This document shows positions 1-8,385 of a stretch of 64,000 nt of DNA, piece after piece. The notes beneath the pieces were generated by a model. The model did not search any database and was not told the origin of the DNA. It worked only from the letters and a program-made list of their open reading frames with translations. The stretch covers positions 609,501 to 673,500 of the forward strand of contig NZ_FJUR01000002.1 of assembly GCF_900067135.1 (NCBI RefSeq). Direction: 5' to 3'. How positions within the stretch are numbered: position 1 is the first letter of the stretch; each line of letters opens with the position of its first letter. The DNA comes from Rhizobium sp. 9140. GTDB taxonomy: Bacteria > Pseudomonadota > Alphaproteobacteria > Rhizobiales > Rhizobiaceae. The position numbers and the translations under genes are program-made.

Positions 1-1
1 C

Positions 2-616
2 CACTCGGACCTCAAGCGGCAGGCCGCCCGCATCCGCGCGATCGATCTTCTGAAGCAGGTCGGCATTCCCGGGGCGGAAGAACGGATCGATCATTATCCG
101 CACCAGTTTTCCGGCGGCATGCGCCAGCGCGTGGTAATCGCGCTGGCGCTGGCTGGAAATCCTCGGTTGATCATCGCGGACGAACCGACGACGGCGCTCG
201 ATGTGTCCATCCAGGCGCAGATTACCACCTTGCTCCGGAAACTCTGCCGCGACCATGGTGCCGGCGTCATGCTGGTAACCCATGACATGGGCGTGATCGC
301 CGAGACGGCCGACCGTGTGGCCGTCATGTATGCCGGCCGCGTGGTGGAGATCGGCCCGGTCGACGCGGTCATCAACCGGCCGAGACATCCCTATACGCGC
401 GGCCTGATGGGGTCGATCCCGGCGCTCGGTGCGCGCGTCGAACGGCTTGCGCAGATCGATGGCGCCATGCCGCGGCTCAATGCCATCCCGTCCGGATGCG
501 CCTTTCATCCGCGCTGTCCGCAGGTCGGACCGCGTTGCCGGGCGGTGCGGCCCGCGCTTGTAACGGTCGGCGATGGTGCGGCCGCCTGTCTGCTTCATGA
601 TGGAGGTGTGCAATGA
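2..616 (+). CDS. Peptide-type ABC transporter ATPase, OppD/DppD family (5' end missing)
   Basis: C-terminal part of a nucleotide-binding subunit that hydrolyses ATP to drive a peptide/nickel/opine-type importer at the inner membrane. The open frame enters from the left edge, so Walker A is outside the window. Visible are the ABC signature region (FSGGMRQR, with M where LSGGQ has Q), Walker B with catalytic Glu ([12 protein letters not shown]), the switch His (VTHDMG), and the C-terminal oligopeptide-transporter extension with its Cys-containing CAFHPRCP motif, which is typical of OppD/OppF. It overlaps the next ATPase gene by 4 nt (ATGA), so the two are translationally coupled. Substrate cannot be assigned; the amidohydrolase downstream hints at a cyclic amide or nucleobase-like compound. 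Confidence 0.93.
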   Translation, partial: HSDLKRQAARIRAIDLLKQVGIPGAEERIDHYPHQFSGGMRQRVVIALALAGNPRLIIADEPTTALDVSIQAQITTLLRKLCRDHGAGVMLVTHDMGVIAETADRVAVMYAGRVVEIGPVDAVINRPRHPYTRGLMGSIPALGARVERLAQIDGAMPRLNAIPSGCAFHPRCPQVGPRCRAVRPALVTVGDGAAACLLHDGGVQ

Positions 617-1599
617 GAAGCCGGAACAACATTCTGGAAGTGGACCAGCTCACCCGCGTCTTCGACGTTTCCGCGCCCTGGCTGAACCGGGTGATCGAGC
701 GCAAGCCGAAGCGCTATCTGCGGGCCGTGCAGGACGTGACCTTCACGGTCGGCAAAGGCAAGTGTCTGGCGCTCGTCGGTGAATCCGGCTGCGGCAAATC
801 GACCGTGGCGCGGCTGGTCACGGGCCTCTACGCTCCGACGGAAGGCGCCATCCTGTTTGCGCCCGGCCGTAACGGCAAGCGAACAGAGGCGCAGATGATC
901 TTTCAGGATCCGCATGCAAGCCTCAATCCCCGCTGGCGCGTCGGCGACGTCATCGCCGAGCCGATCCGCGAGTTCAAGCTGCGCGACAGCGAAGAAGAGA
1001 CCGCCGAGCGGGTCGCAGAGCTTCTGCGCACGGTCGGCCTCTCGCCCGACGATGCAAGCCGCTTCCCGCACGAATTTTCCGGCGGTCAGCGGCAGCGCAT
1101 CTCGATTGCCCGCGCTCTGGCCAGCGAGCCTGAATTCCTCGTCTGCGACGAGCCGACCTCGGCGCTCGACGTCTCGGTACAGGCCCAGATCCTCAATCTG
1201 ATGCGCGGGCTGCAGGACAGGCTCGGCCTCACCTACCTCTTCATCAGCCACAACCTCGCCGTCGTACGCCATATGGCGGATAAGATCGCCGTGATGTATC
1301 TTGGCCGGATCATCGAGGAGGCCGATACGGAAGCGCTGTTTGCCAACCCGCAGCATCCCTATACGCGGCTGCTCTTGCAGACGATCCCGGATGTCCGCGC
1401 GCCAAACCGCGACCGGGCGCTGATGGGCGGCGAGCCGCCGAGCCCGCTCGATCCGCCAAAGGGCTGCACCTTCCACCCGCGGTGTCCGATCGCGACCGAG
1501 CTTTGCAGCCGGGAAGCGCCGGAGCCTGTCAAACGTGCCGATGGCGGTCGCGTCGCCTGCCACTTTCCGCAGCTGAGCCCCGAACAGCGCGCCCTCTGA
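613..1599 (+). CDS. Peptide-type ABC transporter ATPase, OppF/DppF family
   Basis: Second nucleotide-binding subunit, 328 aa, the usual length for OppF/DppF. Walker A is GESGCGKST (about residues 56-64), signature FSGGQRQR, Walker B FLVCDEPTSALD, switch His in FISHNLA, followed by the oligopeptide-transporter C-terminal domain with CTFHPRCP. The start ATG overlaps the stop of the preceding ATPase. The residues before Walker A are longer than in DppF and include APWLNRVIERKPKRYL, a feature of members with a substrate-specific N-terminal insert. The binding protein and permeases must lie left of the window. The two ATPases would form a heterodimer under the missing permeases. Confidence 0.94.
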   Translation: MRSRNNILEVDQLTRVFDVSAPWLNRVIERKPKRYLRAVQDVTFTVGKGKCLALVGESGCGKSTVARLVTGLYAPTEGAILFAPGRNGKRTEAQMIFQDPHASLNPRWRVGDVIAEPIREFKLRDSEEETAERVAELLRTVGLSPDDASRFPHEFSGGQRQRISIARALASEPEFLVCDEPTSALDVSVQAQILNLMRGLQDRLGLTYLFISHNLAVVRHMADKIAVMYLGRIIEEADTEALFANPQHPYTRLLLQTIPDVRAPNRDRALMGGEPPSPLDPPKGCTFHPRCPIATELCSREAPEPVKRADGGRVACHFPQLSPEQRAL

Positions 1600-1623
1600 C
1601 CGTATCCGCAACCGGGAGACCCC

Positions 1624-2823
1624 ATGACACGCTCCGAAACACTCTTCACCCATGCCAGGCTGATGGATGACACGCTGTGCGACATTGCCGTCGCCGACGG
1701 GCGCATCACCGCGATTTCCGCTGTCGGCACGCTTGCGCGGGTTGCCGACACCATCGATATCGCCGGTGCGCTGCTGGTGCCGGCCTTCGTCGAGGGGCAT
1801 ATCCACCTCGATACCAGCTTCTACGGCGACCGGTGGATTCCGCATCGTCCGTGCACGGATGGATTCGATGTGCATGAGCGGGTCGCCTTCCAGGCCGAGA
1901 ACATGGCCTCGGCCGCGCCGATGGACAAACGAGCGCGCGACCAACTCGACCTCTGCATCGCCAACGGCTCTTTGCAGATGCGCAGCCATGTGATGGTCGA
2001 TGGTTCGGTCGGGCTGAAGTCGCTCGAGACGATCCTTGCCGTGCGGGAGGATTACAAAGACCTCATCGACATCCAACTCGTCGCCTTCCCGCAGTCCGGC
2101 ATTCTCAAGAGCCCCGGCACGCCCGAGCTTCTGGACGCAGCACTTGGCCTCGGCGCGGACCTTATCGGCGGGCTCGACCCTGCAAGCTTCGACCGGGATG
2201 TGAATGGCCATCTCGACGTCGTCTTCGATCTTGCCGGGAAGCACGGTGTCGATATCGACATCCACCTGCACGATGCGGGCTCGATGGGTGCCTTCACCAT
2301 CGAGGAGATCTGCGCGCGCACGGCAGCGCTCGGCATGCAGGGGCACGTCACCGTCAGCCACGCCTACGGTCTCGGCGATCTCGCGCTTGATCCCGCCCGC
2401 AGGCTGGCGGCGAAGATTGCGAAGGCCGGAGTGGCCATCATGACCAACGCACCCGGCAACCATGTCTTCCCGCCCGTGGCGCTCCTGCGCGGCGAAGGCG
2501 TTACGGTCTTCAGCGGCAGCGACAATATCCGCGATTCCTGGTGGCCCTATGGCGATGGCGACATGCTGCGCCGTGCCGAGATCATCGGCTACCGCTCCGG
2601 CTTCTACACGGACGCGGAGCTTGCCGCCGCCTTCGACGTGGTCACCACCGCTGGTGCAAAGGCGCTGCGTCTGGAGGGCTACGGCGTCGAGATCGACGCC
2701 AAGGCCGATTTCGTGACGCTCGACGCCGCCCACATTCCCCTTGCCGTCGTTTCGGTGCCGAAGGGGCGTCGCGTGTTCAAGGCCGGACGGCTCGTCGCGC
2801 AGGATGGGGCGGTGCTGCGGTAG
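1624..2823 (+). CDS. Amidohydrolase, cytosine deaminase/AtzC-like
   Basis: Metal-dependent hydrolase of the amidohydrolase superfamily, cytosine deaminase branch, probably hydrolysing a cyclic amidine or amide of a pyrimidine- or triazine-like ring in the cytoplasm. Metal and catalytic residues are visible: H59 and H61 (GHIHLD), H214 and H216 (DIHLHD), H246 (VSHAYGL) and D300 (SGSDNIRDSWWP). The 399 aa length fits CodA/AtzC. It begins 24 nt after the OppF-like gene with an RBS (GGGAGA) before ATG and belongs to that operon, so the importer probably supplies its substrate. Family members include cytosine deaminase and N-isopropylammelide hydrolase; residues around the substrate cannot separate these by eye. 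Confidence 0.88.
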   Translation: MTRSETLFTHARLMDDTLCDIAVADGRITAISAVGTLARVADTIDIAGALLVPAFVEGHIHLDTSFYGDRWIPHRPCTDGFDVHERVAFQAENMASAAPMDKRARDQLDLCIANGSLQMRSHVMVDGSVGLKSLETILAVREDYKDLIDIQLVAFPQSGILKSPGTPELLDAALGLGADLIGGLDPASFDRDVNGHLDVVFDLAGKHGVDIDIHLHDAGSMGAFTIEEICARTAALGMQGHVTVSHAYGLGDLALDPARRLAAKIAKAGVAIMTNAPGNHVFPPVALLRGEGVTVFSGSDNIRDSWWPYGDGDMLRRAEIIGYRSGFYTDAELAAAFDVVTTAGAKALRLEGYGVEIDAKADFVTLDAAHIPLAVVSVPKGRRVFKAGRLVAQDGAVLR

Positions 2824-3005
2824 GCTCGCCGGTTTCCATGTCGCGATTTGCCCCGACGACCGTCATCTTCCGCAAGAATCGAGCGTGACAGTCGGAGATA
2901 TCATGAGTAAAGGAGTTAGGTATGATCAAGCCTGGAATGCGATGACGACATCGGCCCGGTGGCCGATGAACCGGTGCGTTCGTAGAACCGAGGTCGCAAG
3001 AGCGA
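2824..3005. other. Intergenic region before the iron-uptake genes
   Basis: 182 nt between the amidohydrolase and the sigma-factor gene. It should carry the promoter of the iron island. A strong Shine-Dalgarno stretch (AAAGGAG at about 2919-2925) precedes an ATG at 2932 that opens only a seven-codon frame (MIKPGMR, stop at 2953-2955). That mini-ORF could be a leader peptide or chance. No convincing Fur, RirA or Irr box was seen by eye. Confidence 0.4.
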
Positions 3006-3506
3006 ATGACGAACATCGAAGTCCGCCATCAGGTCTATGTCGCCCAACGTCCGGCACTCGTTGCGTATGCATCGCGCATTCTCGGTTCCCGCGACACGGC
3101 CGAAGACATCGTACAGGATGCCTTCCTCAGGTTCATGCCGGCAAATGCGCAGGAGACCTCTTCGGGACAGCTGGTCTCCTATCTCTACCGGATCGTCCGC
3201 AACCTCGCTTTCGATGTCATGAAACGGCAGAAGCTCGAAGCAAGGGAAAGCGTCGATCCACCCTACTGGACTGTGCCGTTGCGCCATCCGACGCCGGAGG
3301 ATATCGTTGCCGCATCGGACGAATTGCGGCTGATCGAAAGGCTGCTTGAGGACTTGCCTCTGGAGACCCGGATCGCGCTCGAAATGCACCGGTTCGGCGG
3401 CTACACGCTGAGCGATATCGCGGCCCATCTGGGCATATCCGTCGCGACGGTGCATCGGCACGTCCGAAACGGGATGGTTCGTCTCGCCTCCGGCCTCGCC
3501 TCGTGA
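3006..3506 (+). CDS. ECF sigma factor, FecI-type
   Basis: 166-aa extracytoplasmic-function sigma factor that directs RNA polymerase to iron-uptake promoters. Region 2 is at residues about 10-75 (AEDIVQDAFLRF, LYRIVRNLAFD), and region 4 at about 105-160 has the helix-turn-helix YTLSDIAAHLGISVATVHRHV. Length and lack of extra domains fit FecI/PupI proteins. The FecR-like gene follows 144 nt downstream and the receptor after that carries an STN signalling domain, giving the complete FecI-FecR-FecA surface-signalling set. Likely activated when the loaded outer-membrane receptor signals through FecR. Confidence 0.93.
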   Translation: MTNIEVRHQVYVAQRPALVAYASRILGSRDTAEDIVQDAFLRFMPANAQETSSGQLVSYLYRIVRNLAFDVMKRQKLEARESVDPPYWTVPLRHPTPEDIVAASDELRLIERLLEDLPLETRIALEMHRFGGYTLSDIAAHLGISVATVHRHVRNGMVRLASGLAS

Positions 3507-3650
3507 GCGTGTGATTCAACCGTAAGTCATGAAAAATTATTGCCTCCTGCTCGTCTTTGCTAGACGACGTGCATCCTGCACAAGGCAACAGCCCGCGACG
3601 GGACGCGTCTCTGTCAATCGGGATGCTGCGGTCATAGGAACTTCGCAACG

Positions 3651-4652
3651 GTGAAAACGAACCCACCTTTTCCGGAAGCAACGCTCGGCGAAGCCACGGA
3701 CTGGTTCCTGGAGCTGCGGAACTGTCCTGATTGTCTCGAGACGCAGGCCGCCTTCCAACAGTGGCTGTCGGCGTCCGAGGAGAACGCGGCTGCTTGGCGC
3801 CAGGTGGAGAAGACGTGGGCTCTGCTCGGCGAAACTCGCCCGGTTCACGCGGCAGGCTGGGAGAGGGCTGAAACCGGCACGGCGGCGGTCGTGCCTTTCA
3901 CCACGAACCGGTCCGAACCGCGTCGAAACCGGCTGGCCAGCGCCGCCCTCTCGGCCGCAGCGGCTTGCGCCGTGGCATTTCTGGCGGGGCCTGCTCTTCT
4001 CCTGCATCTGCGCGCCGACGAAGTGACGGCGTCGGGAGAAAGCCGGCGCGTTGTGCTTGCCGATGGAACGACCGTGGATATGAGCGGTGGAACGGCCTTT
4101 GCCGTAGCGATCGACCAGCAGGCGCGCCATGTCGAACTGCTGAAGGGCGAGGCCTTCTTCGACGTCACGCATGATGCGGGCCGGCCTTTCACCGTCGATG
4201 CCAACGGCGTCACCGTGGCGGTTCTCGGCACCGCCTTCGATCTGCAGACCGGGGATCAGGATACGACCGTGGAGCTTGCGCGCGGATCGGTCGCCATCTC
4301 CTATGCCGGGCAGAACCAGCGCAGCATGTTCGAACTCTCCCCCGGTGAGACCGCAGCGATCGACCGTGAGACCGGAACGGCGACCCGGGGAAAGGCCGAC
4401 ATCGAGGAGATGGGTGCCTGGCGAAGCGGCAGGCTCTCCGTCGAAAACGTCACCATCGCCAGCGCCATCGAGCGCATCCAGCGCTATCACCCGGCCTGGA
4501 TCACGATCGCGGACGGTACGCTCGGCTCTCTCCGTGTGACCGGCCTCTACGATCTGCGCGATCCCGATCGGGCGCTGGATGCGCTGGTCCGTCCCTTTGG
4601 CGGCAAGGTGCGGGCCGTCACGCCCTATGCCCGCATCGTCTCGCGTTACTGA
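3651..4652 (+). CDS. FecR-family sigma regulator (inner-membrane signal transducer)
   Basis: 333-aa protein that passes the receptor signal to the sigma factor encoded upstream. The N-terminal cytoplasmic DUF4880-like part (ATDWFLELRN, QAAFQQWLSASEENAAAWRQVEKTW) contains the conserved tryptophans. One hydrophobic segment follows at about residues 85-110 (ASAALSAAAACAVAFLAGPALLL). The periplasmic FecR domain includes SGESRRVVLADGTTVDMSGGTAFAV and LAVLGTAFD-like elements, and the C-terminal region would contact the STN domain of the receptor. The start is GTG at 3651; no ATG fits better. Gene order and spacing support a functional FecI/FecR pair. Confidence 0.92.
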   Translation: MKTNPPFPEATLGEATDWFLELRNCPDCLETQAAFQQWLSASEENAAAWRQVEKTWALLGETRPVHAAGWERAETGTAAVVPFTTNRSEPRRNRLASAALSAAAACAVAFLAGPALLLHLRADEVTASGESRRVVLADGTTVDMSGGTAFAVAIDQQARHVELLKGEAFFDVTHDAGRPFTVDANGVTVAVLGTAFDLQTGDQDTTVELARGSVAISYAGQNQRSMFELSPGETAAIDRETGTATRGKADIEEMGAWRSGRLSVENVTIASAIERIQRYHPAWITIADGTLGSLRVTGLYDLRDPDRALDALVRPFGGKVRAVTPYARIVSRY

Positions 4653-4791
4653 GCGATTTTCGCAGAAAAGATCCGTTTTTGGCAGGACTGTCAGAAAAAC
4701 GTCGATTGGGGTGAGAAAAAACGGGACGTCGATCGTCTTAGAAAGGATGCGCGTGCCGTGGCCATGCTCTGACAAAGAGACGAGAGTAAGA
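4653..4791 (+). promoter_or_regulatory. Candidate ECF promoter region of the TonB receptor
   Basis: 139 nt between fecR-like and receptor genes with a repeated element: AGAAAAACGTCGAT at 4693-4706 and AGAAAAAACGGGACGTCGAT at 4714-4733, followed by CGTC at 4734. A GAAAA block upstream of a CGTC is reminiscent of ECF sigma promoters, but the spacing is not textbook. Assigning it to the FecI-type sigma is inference. Confidence 0.35.
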
Positions 4792-7086
4792 ATGCGTTCG
4801 CCGATATGCCGACAGAAAGTCGCAGATCTGAAGGTCAGCAGCCTCAGGCTTTTCAGCCTGCTTGCCACGACTGCGATGGTGGGGCTGGTTCCCTTTGCAG
4901 CGGCAGAGGGATCGCCGGTCGCGGCGCAGACGGCCGAGGCGAGGCATGCGTTTTCCATTGCCGCGCAGCCGCTGTCTCAAGCTTTGAAGACCTTCGCCCG
5001 GCAATCTGGCCTGCAGATCACGCTGGCGGCGGAGACGTCGCGTGGCGTTGAGGCCCGTCCCGTCAGCGGACAGCTAACCGCGCGGCAGGCGCTGGCCGAG
5101 CTGCTTGCCGGCACCGGCATTTCCTACGACATCGCAGAGGGCACCGCGACCGTGGGTAGGCTTCGCGGTGCAGACACCGATGGCGGCATCGTCGCGGGCA
5201 ACGGTGCGACGCTCCTTGCGCCAATCACCGTCTTTGGCGTCGGCACGACCGGCCCTGGCCAGATCATCATTTCGAGCCAGGAGCTGGAACAGAAGAACCC
5301 GGCCAGTATTGCCGATGTCTTCAAGGGCGAGCCGGGCGTCTCGGTCGGCAGCTCGCTTCCCATGTCGCAGAAGGTTTATGTCCACGGCATCGAGGAAACC
5401 AATCTGGCCGTGACCATCGATGGCAGCCGGCAGAACAACAAGGTCTTTCATCACACGGCCACCAACCTCATAGATCCCAGCCTTCTCAAGACCGTCAACG
5501 TCGATGCGGGCATTGCGCCGGCCGATGCAGGGCCGGGGGCGCTTGGCGGCGCCATCGCCTATGTGACGAAGGATGCGCGCGACCTTCTCGGCGGCGGCGG
5601 TTATGGCGGCTTCGTCAGCTCCAGCTACAATTTCAACAGCGATACGGTGGTCACGGGGCTCTCGGGCTATGCCATGGAGGATGGGCTGGAGGCGCTCGGC
5701 ACGTTCACCTTTGGCAGAGGAAAGGAATTCCATGCCGGGAATGGCGACGAGGTGCTCGGCACCGGCACGGACCTGATCAGCGGCATCGGCAAGCTAGCCT
5801 ACACGTTCGACAGCGGTGACCGGATCTCGATCAGCCATGATCGGCTCCGCGACGATGCCGAACGACCCTTCCGCGCCAATGCAGGTTTTATCGAAGGCCG
5901 CCCGCCATGGGAGCCGCGGGTTCGCGACTACGCCCTGGAGCGGCAGAACACGGTCTTCACCTATACCGACAGCACGCCGGAAGGCTGGTGGGACCCGAAG
6001 GTCATTCTGGCCTATAGCCGCACAAGCGTGGAAACGAAGATTTATCTCCGGCCCACGCTCAATATTCCGCCCTATGACGGGGTCGGCGAGACCGGCAGCC
6101 TCAACGGCAAGATCCAGAACACCTTCGCGCTCGCCAACGGCAATATCGTCGCCGGCATTGACGTCTACAACGACAAGGGGGAGCTCGATGATCTCTTCGA
6201 TTCCGCGACGGAGAAAGCACGCGACATCGGCATCTATGCCCAAGCGCGCATCGAGCCGTGGGAGAAAACCCGCCTTTCGCTGGGCGCACGCGGCGACCAG
6301 CAATGGTTTACCGGCACGACGGGCGAGACATGGGATCGCTCCGGTCTCAGCGGCAATATCTCCGGCGAATACGACCTGATCGAAGACGTGCTGACGGCCA
6401 AGGCCGGCTATTCCCGCGTCTGGGCCGGTATTCCCCTTGCCGAGAACTTCATCATGAATCCCAACTGGGATTATGGCGACGGTCCCGATCCGGTTCGCTC
6501 GAACAATGCCAATCTCGGCCTTGCCGCGACATTCAACGATGTCACCATCGAAGGCAGCATCTTCCGCACGACTATCGATAATGCCAGAGCCCCTCGCTAC
6601 GCCCTGCCGCTCGGCGTGCAACAGCGTGACGTGACATCGAAGGGCTTCGAAATCGGCGCCGGGTACAGCTGGGATGCAAGCTCGGTGAAGGTCAAATATG
6701 CCGATATCGACGTCGAGATCGACGGCCAGCCGGCGGATTCCGAGCTTGGCAGCTACCTTGCGGCACCCGCCGGGCAGATTATCACCCTCACGGCCATCCA
6801 CACCTTCGTGGACCTGGGCGTGACCGTCGGTGCCGATGCGGAATTGGCGCTCGACGACGACAATGTCGCACCCGGAAGCCGGCCTTATGAAGGATATCAG
6901 GTGTTCAACGCGTTCCTCGAATACAAGCCACCGACCCGGCCGAACCTGACGCTGCGGGCCGACATCAAAAACGTCTTCGGCGAGAGATACGCCGACCGCG
7001 CCACCTACGGGCAGGAATTCGACACCGTAACCCCCCTCTACGAACAGGGCCGAGCCTTGATTCTCACCGCCAAGGCCACGTTCTAG
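4792..7086 (+). CDS. TonB-dependent outer-membrane receptor with STN signalling domain
   Basis: Outer-membrane ferric-chelate or heme receptor, 764 aa from ATG 4792 (GAGAG upstream; the frame stays open further 5' into fecR, but the residues there do not look like a signal). A signal peptide with hydrophobic core FSLLATTAMVGLVPFAAA is followed by an STN domain (FSIAAQPLSQALKTFARQSGLQ..). The plug contains SIADVFKGEPGVSV and VYVHGIEETNLAVTIDG, and a 22-strand-type barrel ends in aromatic residue F (LTAKATF). The plug resembles the heme/hemoglobin/transferrin receptor group more than FecA or FhuA. The downstream ABC genes are of siderophore type, so the ligand is uncertain between heme and a siderophore. 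The STN domain fits induction through the FecR/FecI pair. Confidence 0.92.
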   Translation: MRSPICRQKVADLKVSSLRLFSLLATTAMVGLVPFAAAEGSPVAAQTAEARHAFSIAAQPLSQALKTFARQSGLQITLAAETSRGVEARPVSGQLTARQALAELLAGTGISYDIAEGTATVGRLRGADTDGGIVAGNGATLLAPITVFGVGTTGPGQIIISSQELEQKNPASIADVFKGEPGVSVGSSLPMSQKVYVHGIEETNLAVTIDGSRQNNKVFHHTATNLIDPSLLKTVNVDAGIAPADAGPGALGGAIAYVTKDARDLLGGGGYGGFVSSSYNFNSDTVVTGLSGYAMEDGLEALGTFTFGRGKEFHAGNGDEVLGTGTDLISGIGKLAYTFDSGDRISISHDRLRDDAERPFRANAGFIEGRPPWEPRVRDYALERQNTVFTYTDSTPEGWWDPKVILAYSRTSVETKIYLRPTLNIPPYDGVGETGSLNGKIQNTFALANGNIVAGIDVYNDKGELDDLFDSATEKARDIGIYAQARIEPWEKTRLSLGARGDQQWFTGTTGETWDRSGLSGNISGEYDLIEDVLTAKAGYSRVWAGIPLAENFIMNPNWDYGDGPDPVRSNNANLGLAATFNDVTIEGSIFRTTIDNARAPRYALPLGVQQRDVTSKGFEIGAGYSWDASSVKVKYADIDVEIDGQPADSELGSYLAAPAGQIITLTAIHTFVDLGVTVGADAELALDDDNVAPGSRPYEGYQVFNAFLEYKPPTRPNLTLRADIKNVFGERYADRATYGQEFDTVTPLYEQGRALILTAKATF

Positions 7087-7151
7087 GCCGACATGACGAC
7101 ATGGGCGGCAGGCATGCTCCGCCGCTGCATCCACCAAAACAGGAGTTCGCA

Positions 7152-7442
7152 ATGCTCGAAGCAACAAGCCGGTTTGAAACGAACGAGGGGCAGAAGTACC
7201 TCGTGCAGTTGTGCAAACATTTCGCCCACAAGATCGAGGTCGACCAAGTGGGCGACCGGGGCGAACTGCGGTTCTCCTGCGGCACGGGTTTTCTCGCGGC
7301 AAGCAACGAGGGGCTCGACATCCGCGTTCGCTCTCCCGACGATCGGAGCCTCGGCGAGACGAAGGCCGTGATCGAGAGCCATCTTATGCGTTTCGCCTTT
7401 CGCGAACCGTCCGGCCCGCTCCTGTGGACACCCGCAGCGTGA
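7152..7442 (+). CDS. DUF2218 family protein
   Basis: 96-aa cytoplasmic protein beginning at ATG 7152 after AGGAG (7141-7145). The composition and motifs (FETNEGQKYLVQLCKHFAHKI, LDIRVRSPD, ESHLMRFAFRE) match the DUF2218 family, which occurs next to or fused with siderophore-utilisation proteins. Its biochemical role is not established. Here it sits between the TonB receptor and the periplasmic binding protein, 66 nt and 10 nt away, so it is part of the iron operon and may act on the imported iron chelate inside the cell, which is inference. Confidence 0.8.
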   Translation: MLEATSRFETNEGQKYLVQLCKHFAHKIEVDQVGDRGELRFSCGTGFLAASNEGLDIRVRSPDDRSLGETKAVIESHLMRFAFREPSGPLLWTPAA

Positions 7443-7452
7443 GAACCGGACA

Positions 7453-8385
7453 ATGAGGATGAGCGGCATGAACGTTCCCCGACAGCGCAGAACCTCCTGG
7501 CTTATCGCCATCGCCCTGATGCTGTTGCCGGCCGGGCTCGTCCGGGCGACCGATATCCAGACGGCAGCGGGCATTGTGCCGGTTGCAGAGCGTCCCGGCA
7601 AAATCGCCGTGTTCGACATTGCGGCCGTCGATACGCTCGACAGCATCGGCGTCGACATCGCCGGCCTTCCGAGCAATCTCTATCTGCCGGAGCTGCAGGC
7701 GCTTGTACGAAAGGCCGTTTCCGTCGGCACGATCTTCGAGCCCGATCTCGAGGCCCTGAGCGCGCTGCAACCGGATCTCATCATCCTCGGCGGCCGCTCG
7801 TCACCGAAACGCGCAGCGACCGAGCAGGTCGCGCCGACCATCGACATGACGATGGACGGCGACGATCTTCTCGATCAGGCGAAGGGGCGGCTGGCCGCCT
7901 ATGGCGCTCTTTTCGGCAAGCAGGCGGAAGCCGGCAAGGTCGAGGCAGAACTGGATGCGGCCGTGGCGCGGGCGAAAGCGGCCGTTGCGGGCAAGGGCCG
8001 GGCGCTGATCATCATGACCAACGGCCCCAAGGTCACCGCCTATGGCATGGGCTCGCGGTTCGGCTGGCTCCACAGGTCGCTCGACCTCACCCCGGCGGTG
8101 GCCGACGTCGATACCGCCATTCACGGGGAAGCCGTCTCCTTCGAGTTCATCCGCGCCGCCAATCCGGACTGGCTCCTCGTGATCGACCGGGCAGCGGCCA
8201 TCGGCTCGCAGGACCAGAACGCGCGGGCGACGCTCGACAATGCGCTTGTCGCCAAGACGACGGCGTGGACGAAGGGCCAGGTCATCTACCTGCCGGCCGG
8301 CGATTTCTACATCGCCGCCGGCGGTACGCGATCGATGATCCGGGTTTTCGACGCGATCACACAGGGCTTTACGAAGGCCCCATGA
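7453..8385 (+). CDS. Periplasmic siderophore-binding protein (FecB/CeuE-like)
   Basis: 310-aa class III periplasmic binding protein that captures the iron chelate and hands it to the permeases. The signal peptide is residues 1 to about 31 (LIAIALMLLPAGLVRA). The mature part has the two-lobe FhuD/FecB pattern, including KIAVFDIAAVDTLDSIGV, the PDLIILGGR segment and LLVIDRAAAIG. The region resembles CeuE/YclQ-type catecholate binders. Its stop overlaps the next permease start (ATGA at 8382). Alternative starts at Met3 or Met6 are possible. Confidence 0.9.
   Translation: MRMSGMNVPRQRRTSWLIAIALMLLPAGLVRATDIQTAAGIVPVAERPGKIAVFDIAAVDTLDSIGVDIAGLPSNLYLPELQALVRKAVSVGTIFEPDLEALSALQPDLIILGGRSSPKRAATEQVAPTIDMTMDGDDLLDQAKGRLAAYGALFGKQAEAGKVEAELDAAVARAKAAVAGKGRALIIMTNGPKVTAYGMGSRFGWLHRSLDLTPAVADVDTAIHGEAVSFEFIRAANPDWLLVIDRAAAIGSQDQNARATLDNALVAKTTAWTKGQVIYLPAGDFYIAAGGTRSMIRVFDAITQGFTKAP

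Noticed and set aside
595..2733. Long minus-strand open frame (over 700 codons) opposite the OppF-like and amidohydrolase genes
   Set aside because: It is antisense to two convincing genes with clear motifs, has no RBS or family character, and is typical of GC-rich DNA.
2741..3349. Plus-strand frame spanning the start of the sigma-factor gene
   Set aside because: Overlaps the true FecI-type frame and lacks motifs; the ATG inside it at 2904 does have a weak context but no protein character.
4579..4791. 71-codon N-terminal extension of the TonB receptor
   Set aside because: It overlaps fecR and would place the signal peptide internally; ATG 4792 gives a normal signal peptide.
3537..4958. Long minus-strand frame opposite the FecR-like gene
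   Set aside because: Antisense to FecR and the receptor start, with no domain or RBS.
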